In this document: positions 10,661 to 20,057 of the stretch, one piece after another
Layout: each line of letters starts with the position of its first letter
How positions within the stretch are numbered: position 1 is the first letter of the stretch
Source of the DNA: Tritrichomonas musculus
Lineage: Eukaryota; Parabasalia; Tritrichomonadida; Tritrichomonadidae
Direction of reading: 5' to 3'
DNA length: 64,000 nt
Assembly (NCBI GenBank): GCA_039105265.1
Contig: JAPFFF010000051.1
Coordinates: 434,001 to 498,000, forward strand
Translations under genes and position numbers: made by a program
The notes under the pieces: model-generated
Seen by the model: only the letters and a program-made list of their open reading frames with translations
Databases searched by the model: none
Told to the model about the DNA's origin: nothing

Positions 10661-10813
10661 ATAGGGGTCGACGATCAAGTTAAGAAAAAATTGAATATTT
10701 TTTCAGAAAATATAATTTAAAGAAAAAATTTTTTTTTCAAATATTTTTTTCTCAAAATAAATTTTTATTATCGTTTTCCCTTGAAAATAATTATTTTTTG
10801 AATCGACCCCTAT
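10661..10813. mobile_element. Candidate miniature inverted-repeat element
   Basis: ATAGGGGTCGA at 10661-10671 is repeated as its perfect inverse TCGACCCCTAT at 10803-10813, bounding about 150 bases of A/T-rich sequence. If the outer TA is a target duplication, the termini are GGGGTCGA/TCGACCCC, a Tc1/mariner-like arrangement. Only one copy is present here and it has no coding capacity, so the call is tentative. Confidence 0.35.
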
Positions 10814-10923
10814 ATTTCTCTCTCTTTATTTTTAAAAAACAGAACAATACAAAAACAAATCTAAGCTAAAAAACTTTAGCATTTCTTTAGTTTTATATAT
10901 ATATATATATTTCACAATTCATC

Positions 10924-11211
10924 CTATTTAGCACTCATTCTAGAAACGTCATTATTGTTGTACAAGACACATTTCTCTCTTAAATCGCTAGAAAAACACA
11001 TTTTTTTAGCATTAGAAAACAAAATCAATTTTTTCCCATCATCAAAATCGACCTGGACGTTTTTATTGCTAAATCTGTAAAGAACAGAACCATTTTTCTT
11101 AATGAACAATGAAACGTGATAAAAGGGAATCGATGGAATCGTGTCTTTTCTTTTTTGATCAAATAACAAATTGGTTGACCTTTTTAACACCATGGCGAAT
11201 TTTTTCACCAA
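10924..11211 (-). pseudogene. Polo-box fragment of a Polo-like kinase
   Basis: The 95-residue frame contains LFIKKNGSVLYRFSN, then KNVQVDFDDGKKLILF, then KCVLYNNN. This follows the second Polo box of PLKs (Phe-x-Leu/Phe-SN-x-x-VQ-x-xF-x-D-x-x-KLIL). No kinase domain or first Polo box is readable upstream on the same strand (11212-11600), so this is an isolated piece of a Polo-like kinase gene. The start shown is a GTG, not a credible initiator. Confidence 0.5.
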
Positions 11212-11770
11212 TGATATTTTTACATCAATTGATCTTTCATTGCCATTTTAAATCTGGAAACATTTTGCTTGACGCGATTTCTAATTAATTTTTTTTTGAT
11301 TTGTGATATAACTTTTCAGTAATGAATGCTAAGCACAGAATTTGATGAAAAAGTAAACAAAAATTTGAACAAAATTGCACATCACAAGAAATAAAAGAAT
11401 CATTCAATATATAACACATCAAGATAACAAAAGCATAGGCAACTGGTTTTGTAATCATAATATATGATTAATGGATGCTGATCACAGGATTTTGAAGAAA
11501 AAACAGCATTTGATAAATACTCAACAAACTTGTAAATGTTGAAGAAGGTCATAAGCACAGTCACGAGAACGTTAATTACATGCATATTTCTATTTCATGG
11601 TGATAATTTTGAATCTTTCTTCCATGATGAATCAGCAATATTGAAGGTAGTGAATGAATCTTAAAATGAATCTTGAGTTATCACAAGTATCGAACGACCT
11701 GCTTCTACGTGGAATTATCAATATTTTGTGAACAAGAAATGATAGAATCCAGATGTTTGTGTTTCTCTCT

Positions 11771-11911
11771 TTAAGCAATCATTCAGAAAGAGGAAAAGAC
11801 AATGCCTCGTTCATTGTTGGTCTTTTCTACGAGAATTGAAAAGACTTTAGGCACGACTTCAAACAATCAATCCTAAAAGACCAACCTCAAGGAATCATGT
11901 ATGACATATAG
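11771..11911 (+). pseudogene. Sel1-repeat relic
   Basis: Reads NHSERGKDNASFIVGLFYEN, a stop, then KDFRHDFKQSI. This follows the Sel1 consensus (A-x-x-G-(N/D)-x-x-A-x-x-x-L/VG-x-x-Y-x-x-G-x-GV-x-x-D-x-x-K-A). One in-frame stop and no start. A decayed piece of a kinase/Sel1-type gene. Confidence 0.45.
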
Positions 11912-12098
11912 TAATACTTGGTATTTACTATCATTAAAGATTTGGAATTTGAAAAGAATTCTTTCAAATCTGATAAATATTTTGAAAAAAGTAGCACAAT
12001 TACTTTAAATTAACGGTTTCGACCTTTTCAATACTAATGTAACTTTAAACAGAATTACACATAAAGTATTACTATAATAATACTTGGTATTTACTATC
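11912..12098. repeat. Pair of 21-bp direct repeats
   Basis: TAATACTTGGTATTTACTAT plus one further shared base occurs at 11912-11932 and again at 12078-12098, in otherwise non-coding sequence with a bent, AT-rich composition. The pair is 166 bases apart, and the first copy begins where the Sel1 relic ends. Probably the scar of a local duplication. Confidence 0.6.
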
Positions 12099-12153
12099 TT
12101 TCATCCTCCTTATGAAAAATCAGCGAAGGAGAAAAAAAATATTATTGATTGAA

Positions 12154-12297
12154 CATTTGTTTTATTGTATCACTTTTCGCATAATTAGCTGGTGCTTTAC
12201 TTTGTTCATCGTTGAAATTTACTTCAATACTTTTGTTCAATAAATGCCCAAAGACACCAGCATCTATTTTTTAAGCCAGATGTAAAAGCAGTTTTTC
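12154..12297 (-). pseudogene. Ankyrin-repeat relic
   Basis: One frame gives EKLLLHLA, a stop, KIDAGVFGHLLNKSIEVNF, then NDEQSKAPANYAKSDTI. This matches the end of one trichomonad ankyrin repeat and the TP/AP-x-x-YA start of the next. It has an internal stop and no start. Confidence 0.45.
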
Positions 12298-12464
12298 TCT
12301 AGTTTGATTTCTTCCTTTATTGCTTGGTAAACTATTATCTTATTTTTCATTATTTAATTAATTTTGAACAACTTTTATTTTGCCTTACTAAAAGCTTAAT
12401 TATTTCTATTTCTTTTCTTTTTTTTTTAATTCAAAAGCCTTTTTGTTAATTTGTCCTTGAAGGC

Positions 12465-12650
12465 GGAACAAGATCGGTTTCAGGTGGACTTAATGGAGTT
12501 GTTGCAGGAGAAAACATAGGCATGATTTACTAAGGAGGATGAGCTAGTCATGTCTGGCTCAAAAAAAGCAATCTAAATTATTTCTCTGTTGATATCGATG
12601 TAAACATAATAATTGCAGTTGAGGGTGGTGGAACCGCCAAATCGGTCAAA
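12465..12650 (+). pseudogene. Relic of a glycine-rich (ALK-type) surface protein
   Basis: One frame reads GTRSVSGGLNGVVAGE, then after stops ASHVWLKK and DIDVNIIIAVEGGGTAKS. This resembles the Gly-rich module shared with ALK/LTK receptors (GGGGAT/SD-x-R-L-x ... RIIVAGGGGG), common in Trichomonas and Tritrichomonas. Three or more stops. Identification rests on the spacing of ASHVWL and IIAVEGGG. Confidence 0.4.
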
Positions 12651-13392
12651 TAGTGACAGAAAAAAAGAAGGCTTTAACTATATTGCTTGATACAGGTGAG
12701 GCTTCAATTATTATTAAAATATCTGAACTCAAGATCCTGGCCTGAATAACTATATTTCAAATTAATGCATCTATTTCTAACCAACAACATATGCATCTTT
12801 TAGCTTATCTCAACATAATAATGGATATCTACATCCTTTAAGATCAATTTTTTTTAACAGAAAAATAAAAAAGAAAATTCTTTTCAAATAAAATTTTATT
12901 ATTTAAAATAAATACTAACTTACAAATTGTTAATATCTACAAAAAATAATTTTCAAATTTTCATCTCTCAATCAATTCTGATACAAACAATTTTTTCAAA
13001 GTGGCAGACTATGAAAAAATTGAAAGATACCAATAATAAATTTATATCTTATTATTTTAAGCATAAATAATTAAATTGATTATTTAATAAAATATAAAAT
13101 TATAATTATAATATTAAATTAAATAAATTATAAATTTTTATTTTTAGTATTCTAAGATAAAAATATGATTTTTTTGAAAAACAATTAGAATATTATATTT
13201 AATTATATTATTGTTTATATGATTTTTAAATTATATTATTTTAGATTTTTAAAATATATTAATTATTTAAATTGAAAAATCTGAAAAAACTATTTATTTT
13301 TATTTTTCTCTTCGAATAAAATGGGAATTATTTTGAATTAATTTGAACTTTTTTGAATTCAATTTTTATTTTTAATATTTAAGTTACATATT
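12651..13392. other. Extremely AT-rich upstream region of the second kinase gene
   Basis: Nothing coding recognised. Between 13040 and 13390 the sequence is almost only A and T with poly-T stretches. It presumably contains the promoter of the gene at 13393, but no TCA-type initiator is evident immediately before that ATG. Confidence 0.5.
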
Positions 13393-16300
13393 ATGAGCTA
13401 TCCCTATTTCGAATCTGATAAAATTAAAGAAATTGGCAGCGGGACATATGGCAGAATTATTTTACTTAAGAATAGAATATCTGGCAAATATTATGTAGGA
13501 AAGATATTAACAGTTGGTGATCCAAATAAAGAAAAAGAGATGTTAAAAAGAGAAATAATTCCAACAAAATGTACAAATCCAGCTATTTTAAATGTTCTGG
13601 GGATATTTTGTATTAAAGGTGAAAGTAAGAATCCGACAATTGTTTCAGAATATATGTGCAATGGATCTCTTTTAGATATCCTTTCTAAAATGAAGAACGA
13701 TAATATACAATATATAAGTAATTCAAAATTATACATTATATTATTAGGGATTGCTATCGGCATGAAATATCTTCATTCTCAGAATATAATTCATCGAGAT
13801 TTAAAGCCAGGTAATATTTTATTAGATGAGAATTATTATCCGCATATTGCCGATTTCGGTTGTTCTTTCAAATTAAATAAAAAACTTTCCAATATTTTTA
13901 TGAATTCATATGTAGGGACAATTCTCTATATGGCCCCTGAAATATTATCAGAAAAAGATTACAATTATAAAATTGATATTTTCGCTTTTGGACTCATTAT
14001 GTATCAACTCCTCACGAAAAGTTATCCTTTCGATTGCTTTATAAATATATATCAATATTCGAGGCTCGTTGTTAACAAAAAATTTCGTCCTGATTTGAAG
14101 ATTATTGGAGATAATACGATAGAAAATTTTCTAAGTAAATGCTGGGCCCATGATCCATGTGAAAGGCCAAGATTTGATGAAATTTTAGATTTTGTTTTAA
14201 GTGACAAAGTCAAAATTTTTTTTAATGCAGATGATGATGAAGTGACCAAATATCTCTCTCAATTTGATCCTGAATTTTTGAGTAGTAAAAGTTACCCATT
14301 GATAGAAGTAGACTTTTTCCATCGCAGCTACACTAACTCAAGTACAATACTCAACATACAAGAGAGAAAATCACAAAAATTTTTTTCAAGCAGCAGAAAT
14401 AATAAAGCCGAAGATGGAAATTGCCAAGCATCTAAGAAAAGCACGATTAAATTCAAGCAAACATTTGCAGAATTGGGTGATTCGGAAGAAATCCCTTCTG
14501 ATCCTTTTAAGTTGTCATCAGATAATGTAAACAATATGGCCAATATCGGACGAATGATATTGAAAGGAGGCAAAGTTACAAATGATACGAAAATATTAGC
14601 TGACAGAGGTGAATCAGATGCCAATATGCTTCATTGTGGAGATGATTTAAAGGAAGCTGTTCATAATTTTAAAAGGTCAATTGATCAAGGAAATTCAGAA
14701 GCAATGCTGATATTTGCAAACAAGTTGTACAACGGAGAAGGAGTCCAAGAAAACAAAGCCGAAGCATCGACATATTATAGAATGTCTGCTGAAAAAGGGA
14801 ACAAAGAAGCCATGTTCAAGTATGCACAAATGCTATGCAATGGAGATGGAATTCCAGTTGATAAGAAAGAAGCATCTCGATATTATAAAATGTCAGCTGA
14901 CAAAGGAAACTCTGAAGCAATGCTGATATTTGCAGACATGCAGTACAACGGAGAAGGAGTCCAAGAAAACAAAGCTGAAGCATCGACATATTATAGAATG
15001 TCTGCTGAAAAAGGGAACAAAGAGGCCATGTTCAAGTATGCACAAATGTTATGCAAAGGAGATGGAATTCCAGTTGATAAGAAAGAAGCATCTCGATATT
15101 ATAAAATGTCAGCTGACAAAGGAAACTCTGAAGCAATGGTTGAATATTTCAAGATGTTATACAATGCAGATGGAATAGAACAAGACAAAGAAACTGCAAT
15201 TAACTATCTAAGGAATGCAGTCAATTGTGGAAATGTCTCTGCTTTATACAATTATGGCGTTTTGAAGCATGAAGAAAACAACAAGGAAGAAGCAGAAAAA
15301 TACTTCAAAGAAGCAGCTGACAAAGGGCATGAAAAAGCAATATTTAACTACGGCAGCATTCTTTACAGTAGCAATAGAAAGGAAGAAGCAGCAACATATC
15401 TTGAAAAGTCATCTAATGAAGTAGCAATGCACATGTATGCAACAATGCTTTATCAAGGCGACGGTGTTGCAAAAGATCATTATAAATCATTTGAATACAT
15501 GAAAAAAGCAGCCGATAAAGGATTTACAAAAGCGCTTTTTTGCTGCGGAATCATGCTTTTCAAAGGAGACGGTTGTGAAGCAAATAAGAGTGAAGCAGCT
15601 GAATATTTCAAGAAAGCAAGTGACCAAGGAAATAGAAAAGCAATGGCCAAATATGCTTTCATTCTTGATCAAGGAGATGGAGTTGAAATGAACAAAGTGG
15701 AAGCAGCAAGGTATTACAAGATGTCAGCCGATAGAGGCATTCCTGAAGCAATGCTAAATTACGCAATCATGCTTGAACAAGGAGATGGAATTCCAATTGA
15801 TAACGAAGAAGCATCCAGATATCTCAAAATGGCAGCTAATCATTTCAACACGAAAGCAATGTTTAATTACGGCTTCATGCTTCTTCAAAAAGACAACAAA
15901 CAAGAGGCTGCTAATTATCTAAAAGAATCCGCGAAGAAAGGCAATGTTGATGCAATGTTCAATTACGCAATCATACTTGATCAAGGCGATGGAATTGAAG
16001 TTGATAAAATAAAGGCGGCTTCATATTACCAAATGGCAGCGGATAAAGGAAATGACCATGCAATGATCAACTACGGAATCATGCTGTATCAAGGCGATGG
16101 AATAAAGCAAGACAAAGAAAAGGCAGCTGACTACTTCAAGATGTCGGCTGACAAAGGAAACTCAAAAGGAATGTTTAATTACGGTTATTACTTGCTAATT
16201 GAAATGGAGAATAATAAAGAAGAAGCTGCTCATTACCTGAAAATGTCAGCTGACAAAGGAAATATCGAAGCTATGCATTGCTATGGAAGCATGCTTGAAC

Positions 16301-16752
16301 AAGGCGATGGAATTCCAGTCAACAAGAAAAGTGCAGCGAAATACTTCAAAATTTCTGCTGATAAAGGAAATCCACAGTCAATGTTTATATATGCAAACAT
16401 GCTTTACAACGGAGAAGGAACCGTTCCTAACAAGAAAGAAGCCGCAAAATATTATAAAATGTCAGCTGACAATGAAAATTCTGAGGCAATGTTGAAATAT
16501 GCAGCCATGCGCCAGGAAGGAGATGGTATCACTGTTAATAAGGAGGAGGCAGCGAATTATTACAGAATGGCTTCATTCCAAAATAATCCAGAAGCAATGT
16601 GTAATTATGGAGTTATGCTGATGGAGGGTGACGGAATAAAGAAAAACGAAGAAGAGGCTAGAAAATATATAATTAGATCTGCAAAGTTAAAAAATCCAAA
16701 AGGCATTAAGGCATATAAAATGTATTTTGGTAAAAGATGTAAAACTTTATAG
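13393..16752 (+). CDS. Protein kinase with Sel1 repeats (intact)
   Basis: 1119 residues. The N-terminal kinase domain (about 10-280) has every canonical element: glycine loop GSGTYG (15-20), K37 in VGKIL, HRDLKPGNILLD with D136, DFG at 154-156, APE region MAPEILSEKDY and DIFAFGLIMYQLL. Sequence is TKL-like, as in most trichomonad kinase expansions. Residues about 285-405 are a linker; about 405-1110 hold some 19 Sel1-like repeats of 36 residues, several shortened (KEEAEKYFKEAADKGH). Cytosolic, no signal peptide or membrane segment. Expected role: a signalling kinase using its solenoid to recruit partners or substrates. It is a divergent relative of the gene at 2772, with a normal DFG and a much less homogenised repeat array. 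Confidence 0.93.
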   Translation: MSYPYFESDKIKEIGSGTYGRIILLKNRISGKYYVGKILTVGDPNKEKEMLKREIIPTKCTNPAILNVLGIFCIKGESKNPTIVSEYMCNGSLLDILSKMKNDNIQYISNSKLYIILLGIAIGMKYLHSQNIIHRDLKPGNILLDENYYPHIADFGCSFKLNKKLSNIFMNSYVGTILYMAPEILSEKDYNYKIDIFAFGLIMYQLLTKSYPFDCFINIYQYSRLVVNKKFRPDLKIIGDNTIENFLSKCWAHDPCERPRFDEILDFVLSDKVKIFFNADDDEVTKYLSQFDPEFLSSKSYPLIEVDFFHRSYTNSSTILNIQERKSQKFFSSSRNNKAEDGNCQASKKSTIKFKQTFAELGDSEEIPSDPFKLSSDNVNNMANIGRMILKGGKVTNDTKILADRGESDANMLHCGDDLKEAVHNFKRSIDQGNSEAMLIFANKLYNGEGVQENKAEASTYYRMSAEKGNKEAMFKYAQMLCNGDGIPVDKKEASRYYKMSADKGNSEAMLIFADMQYNGEGVQENKAEASTYYRMSAEKGNKEAMFKYAQMLCKGDGIPVDKKEASRYYKMSADKGNSEAMVEYFKMLYNADGIEQDKETAINYLRNAVNCGNVSALYNYGVLKHEENNKEEAEKYFKEAADKGHEKAIFNYGSILYSSNRKEEAATYLEKSSNEVAMHMYATMLYQGDGVAKDHYKSFEYMKKAADKGFTKALFCCGIMLFKGDGCEANKSEAAEYFKKASDQGNRKAMAKYAFILDQGDGVEMNKVEAARYYKMSADRGIPEAMLNYAIMLEQGDGIPIDNEEASRYLKMAANHFNTKAMFNYGFMLLQKDNKQEAANYLKESAKKGNVDAMFNYAIILDQGDGIEVDKIKAASYYQMAADKGNDHAMINYGIMLYQGDGIKQDKEKAADYFKMSADKGNSKGMFNYGYYLLIEMENNKEEAAHYLKMSADKGNIEAMHCYGSMLEQGDGIPVNKKSAAKYFKISADKGNPQSMFIYANMLYNGEGTVPNKKEAAKYYKMSADNENSEAMLKYAAMRQEGDGITVNKEEAANYYRMASFQNNPEAMCNYGVMLMEGDGIKKNEEEARKYIIRSAKLKNPKGIKAYKMYFGKRCKTL
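14701..15132 (+). repeat. 216-bp in-frame tandem duplication (two Sel1 pairs)
   Basis: 14701-14916 is repeated at 14917-15132 with only scattered substitutions. Each copy encodes two 36-residue Sel1 units. It is a recent duplication within the kinase gene and shows the same growth mechanism as the larger 108-bp array upstream. Confidence 0.9.
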
Positions 16753-17089
16753 AGAATTTTATGTTAGTAAAAAACAATTCGATTATTTTTTATCTTTTTT
16801 AAATCAATTCGATTACTTTGAAAGTATTTTATGATATTGAATAAATTTTTCAAAAACTCAATTTACTATTTTAACAAGAAACTTGCGATGCCGTTTATAA
16901 ACTATGATTTTTAAAAAAAATACAAATTCAATTACGATTAAGAATTCAAAAATCTCTCAAATGGTCCACTTTTCGAACTTTGTTCCTTTAAATTTCTCCA
17001 AAAATTCCTTTTGGTCGGATACTCTCAAAAAGTTAAAAAATTGAATTAAAAAAGATAAAATTATAAAAAAATTAAAATTTTTATTAAAT

Positions 17090-17278
17090 TTATAAGATAT
17101 CACTGATTTGGAGACCTGCTTTATCTTGATCTCGATCAAAATATAATAAATATGCCTCATTTTGCCACCTTCCGTGTGTTTTTATCACAGCAGGATCAAT
17201 GTGATTCTGTAATGCAATCGTTGCACCTCCCCTCCGAAATGAGTGCTAAGAATACAGTTGTATTAATATATCATGAAG
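17090..17278 (-). pseudogene. Tyrosine recombinase C-terminal region (fossil)
   Basis: The conserved C-terminal catalytic block is readable: HSFRRGGAT (H-x-x-R box), then HGRWQNEAYLLYF, where H/W and the terminal tyrosine fall at the spacing used by phage-integrase-family recombinases. The first catalytic arginine region was not found. Broken copy within the inverted-repeat element. The minus-strand orientation differs from the neighbouring kinase genes. Confidence 0.65.
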
Positions 17279-17629
17279 TCTTTTTCTTAATAAATCTTCT
17301 TTTAAATGAACTATATAATCTTCATTATTCATATTTGAAAGTTAAAAAAATTGGTTGGCTGATTTGAATAAGTAGAAACGCCAATTCCATTATTTTGAGG
17401 ATGTTGAAATACAGGATTTGTATTTGGAAGTGCATTGTAATTTCGTCCAAACATAGCTTTAAATTTTTGAAAATAAATGAATGGTTCAAGATTTTTATTG
17501 AAAAAGTCATTTTTCAGATCAGGATTGATTCAATTTTTTAACTTTTTGAGAGTATCCGACCAAAAAGGAATTTTTGGAGAAATTTTAAAAGGAACGTTCA
17601 AAAAGTGGACACATTTGAGAGATTTGCAC

Positions 17630-17682
17630 ATTCCTCTCCGCACTTTTTGAGAGCTTCGCTCTCAAAAAGTGCTCCGAGGAAT
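17630..17682. repeat. Long near-perfect palindrome next to the recombinase element
   Basis: Two 15-base arms (GCACTTTTTGAGAGC, 17640-17654, and its exact inverse, 17658-17672) flank the spacer TTC. After an unpaired TCC on each side, seven more bases pair (ATTCCTC 17630-17636, GAGGAAT 17676-17682). The 12-mer CTCTCAAAAAGT in the arms is also present once in each of the two 90-bp inverted repeats (17022-17033 and, inverted, 17541-17552). Confidence 0.9.
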
Positions 17683-18007
17683 TTCCAAAATTTTATCTAC
17701 TCATTTAATTTTTGAATTGTCTTTGAAAAAAAAAAAAATATGTAATATATAATTAAATATTTAATATATATGAAAAATTAATTTTTTTATACTTACATTT
17801 TACATATTAAAAAACGAAAAGCTAGTTGTCAAAAGATAACAACTTGTCTATTGGCAGAAAATAATCATTTGATAAGTGAAAATGATAGAAAAGTATTTTA
17901 TATTTAAAAGATATTAATATTTTAATAGATTAATTTGGTTCTTAATTATATATATATATCATAATTTTGAAAAGTTTTTTTAAAGCGGAATGATGAAAAA
18001 AAGGCAA
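17683..18007. other. AT-rich spacer
   Basis: No coding or structural feature recognised beyond poly-A and TA-rich runs between the recombinase palindrome and the next inverted-repeat element. Confidence 0.5.
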
Positions 18008-18257
18008 TTTAAGGTACAAATCCAGTACGTTTAGTAACCGCAATTTTTTTTGACATTCTCAAAGAAAAAAATGACATGTTAAATAAAAAATGATTATTTT
18101 CTTCCATTTCATATGGCATGTCATGATGATTATTTAAATTGTAAAATTAGTGTCAAAAACAAACCTAGTCAATTTAAACTTTTTCAGAGACATGCAACTA
18201 TTCAAATAATAAACGTTCTCCTATTCAAAAAATAACGTACTGGATTTGTACCTTAAA
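18008..18257. mobile_element. Small element with 24-bp perfect terminal inverted repeats
   Basis: TTTAAGGTACAAATCCAGTA... at 18008-18031 is exactly inverted at 18234-18257. The ends can be read as TTAA target sites around GGTACAAATCC termini (a piggyBac-like arrangement), although TTAA is also part of the palindrome. The 250-bp body has no ORF. Single copy in this window. Confidence 0.55.
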
Positions 18258-18297
18258 AAAAATGCACTTTTTTCAAATCGAGTCTATATATATAATA

Positions 18298-18608
18298 GAC
18301 CTTTTTATAAAAAAAAATTTTTTTTGCGATAAAGTATACTTTTTAGCGATAATGTCTACTTTTTCATAAAAAAAGAACTTTTTCACTTAAACAAAAGAAT
18401 CTATATATCTGAAAAATAAACTGATAAAATATAATTTATAACAACTAAAATATATTGTATGCTTGTCTAGAATCATATAACATTGGTTTTAAATAATAAT
18501 TCTAATTGCTTTGCGTTTTTGTGAAAAAGTTCATTTTTATGAAAAAGTGATCATTATCGCTAAAAAGTATACTTTATCGCAAAAAAAATTTCTTTTTATA
18601 AAAAGGTC
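18298..18608. mobile_element. 311-bp MITE with long inverted repeats and a 5-bp target duplication
   Basis: The left arm from GACCTTTTTATAAAAA (18298) and the right arm ending TTTTTATAAAAAGGTC (18608) pair imperfectly over about 90 bases, including GCGATAAAGTATAC and its inverse. TAATA flanks both sides (18293-18297 and 18609-18613), consistent with a 5-bp target-site duplication, though the flanks are low complexity. No coding capacity. Confidence 0.6.
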
Positions 18609-18676
18609 TAATATATATTCTTCATTCTGATTTAAATATATCCATTTGAAATTTTGATTTTTTTTAAAAAATCCAT

Positions 18677-19843
18677 TCAAAAGGATTCATTTATCGCGAT
18701 TTGAGGCCAAATAATATTATGATTGTCTAACAATTTTCTTTTGTTTCTTTTTGACTTTGATCGTATGTTTTATGTTTCGAATATAAATGAGAAAAATGAA
18801 TTATTTAAAGGCTTTGGGCATTATTATTATTATGCACCGGAGATCGAAAGTGAAAATGCAATTTCACAAAAAGTAGATATTTGTTCAATTGGAAAAATAA
18901 TGCACTTTTTGTTAATAAGAAATAAAAAAGAAAATGATTCTATACAAGAGAATTCACAATTAAATGAAATATATGATAAATGCATTGAAAAATGTCCAGA
19001 AAAAAGACTAAATATTTCATCCTTAATCAAACTTTTATATGAATGCTTTTTTTGCAAAATTACAAAAGTATCGGAAACAAAATCAATCAAATTAGTCAAC
19101 AATATACATTCAAGAACATCATTCTCTTTTTTACTTTTTCTTTCAGATTACAAAAATGAATATGCACAGTATTATCTTAGCAAATTTTATGAAAAAGGGA
19201 AGTATTTAATTAAAAACATCGGTAAAGCAATCCATTATTATTTACTTTCTGCTCAACAAAGTAATGGAAAAGCGAAAAGAAAGCTGATATCTTTATTCAA
19301 TAAAATTGATTTATCTCTCCTTAATGATGATGATAGGCATCAATATCTTGTTTTAACGGCGAAAAAAACATTTTAGAAAGCATTATATATTTAAAAGGAA
19401 AGTATGATGAGCAAAATATCGTTAAATCAACTTATTATCTTTCAGAAGCAGCGAATCAGAGCCATGTTGAAGCGCAATAATAGCTTGGAAAAATATATAA
19501 TGAAGAAAAATATGTAGCCAGAGATATATTCCAAGCTCAATGTAAATTAAATGAAATGAAAAATGAGCAAATTAACAAAATTTATTTTCATTATATTTCT
19601 TTAAGAAAACCAAATACATTAGGAAATCCACTAACACGTGCGATAAAAGAACAAAATGTTTTTAAAAGAAATGTCGAAGGTTTGATAAATGAATACAATG
19701 AAATGTTAAAAAGAGAGAAAGAAAACTATAAAATGCAAAAAAATGTGCTTGAAGAAGAAAGTAAAGAAAAAAATAATTTGAAAAGAAAAGAAAACCAAGA
19801 AAATCCCAATGATATAGAATTAATACTAAATGAAAACATCTAA
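18677..19843 (+). pseudogene. Kinase-Sel1 pseudogene
   Basis: Starts inside a kinase domain: KGFIYRDLRPNNIMI (HRDLKPxN catalytic loop, His replaced by Tyr). The frame then shifts into LFLFDFDRMFYVSN, a DFD activation start at 18753-18761, followed by YYAPEIESENAISQKVDI (APE region) and a Sel1-like part (KNEYAQYYLSKFYEKGK, then KAIHYYLLSAQQSNGKAK). That frame stops at 19376. A different frame continues Sel1-like sequence (KSTYYLSEAANQSHVEAQ, two stops, LGKIYNEEKY) into a charged helix ending at 19843. The N-lobe is missing and there are at least two frameshifts plus stops. Confidence 0.75.
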
Positions 19844-20057
19844 AAACGCAAATATTTGACAAAAGAACAAAATAAGCTCCTTAAGGCAGTGAAACATATT
19901 TTCGTAAAATTTATACAAAAGCATTTTGCTGGAAAATTTATTGAATTCATTGAAGTAATTGAATTTTATATTGGATGGATGAAAAATAACAAATTCAACC
20001 ATTATTAAATACTATTAAAGAAATCATAAGTGGAAACGATTTCCTCATAAATGATGA

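Larger units (their letters stand above)
16949..17682. mobile_element. Tyrosine-recombinase element fossil with inverted repeats
   Basis: Imperfect inverted repeats of about 90 bp, 16949-17045 and 17527-17627, enclose a minus-strand tyrosine recombinase fragment and a second minus-strand frame of about 60 residues (about 17336-17530, Asn/Phe-rich, unknown). A near-perfect palindrome abuts the right repeat. Family undecided: Crypton-like DNA element, or a YR retroelement related to DIRS, which also has inverted ends. It is broken and clearly incomplete. Confidence 0.5.

Noticed and set aside
11400-11585. 61-residue minus-strand ORF
   Set aside because: No homology, low-complexity hydrophobic content, and surrounded by decayed gene fragments.
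17152-17367. Plus-strand 71-residue ORF
   Set aside because: It is antisense to the tyrosine recombinase block, whose catalytic motifs are clear on the minus strand.
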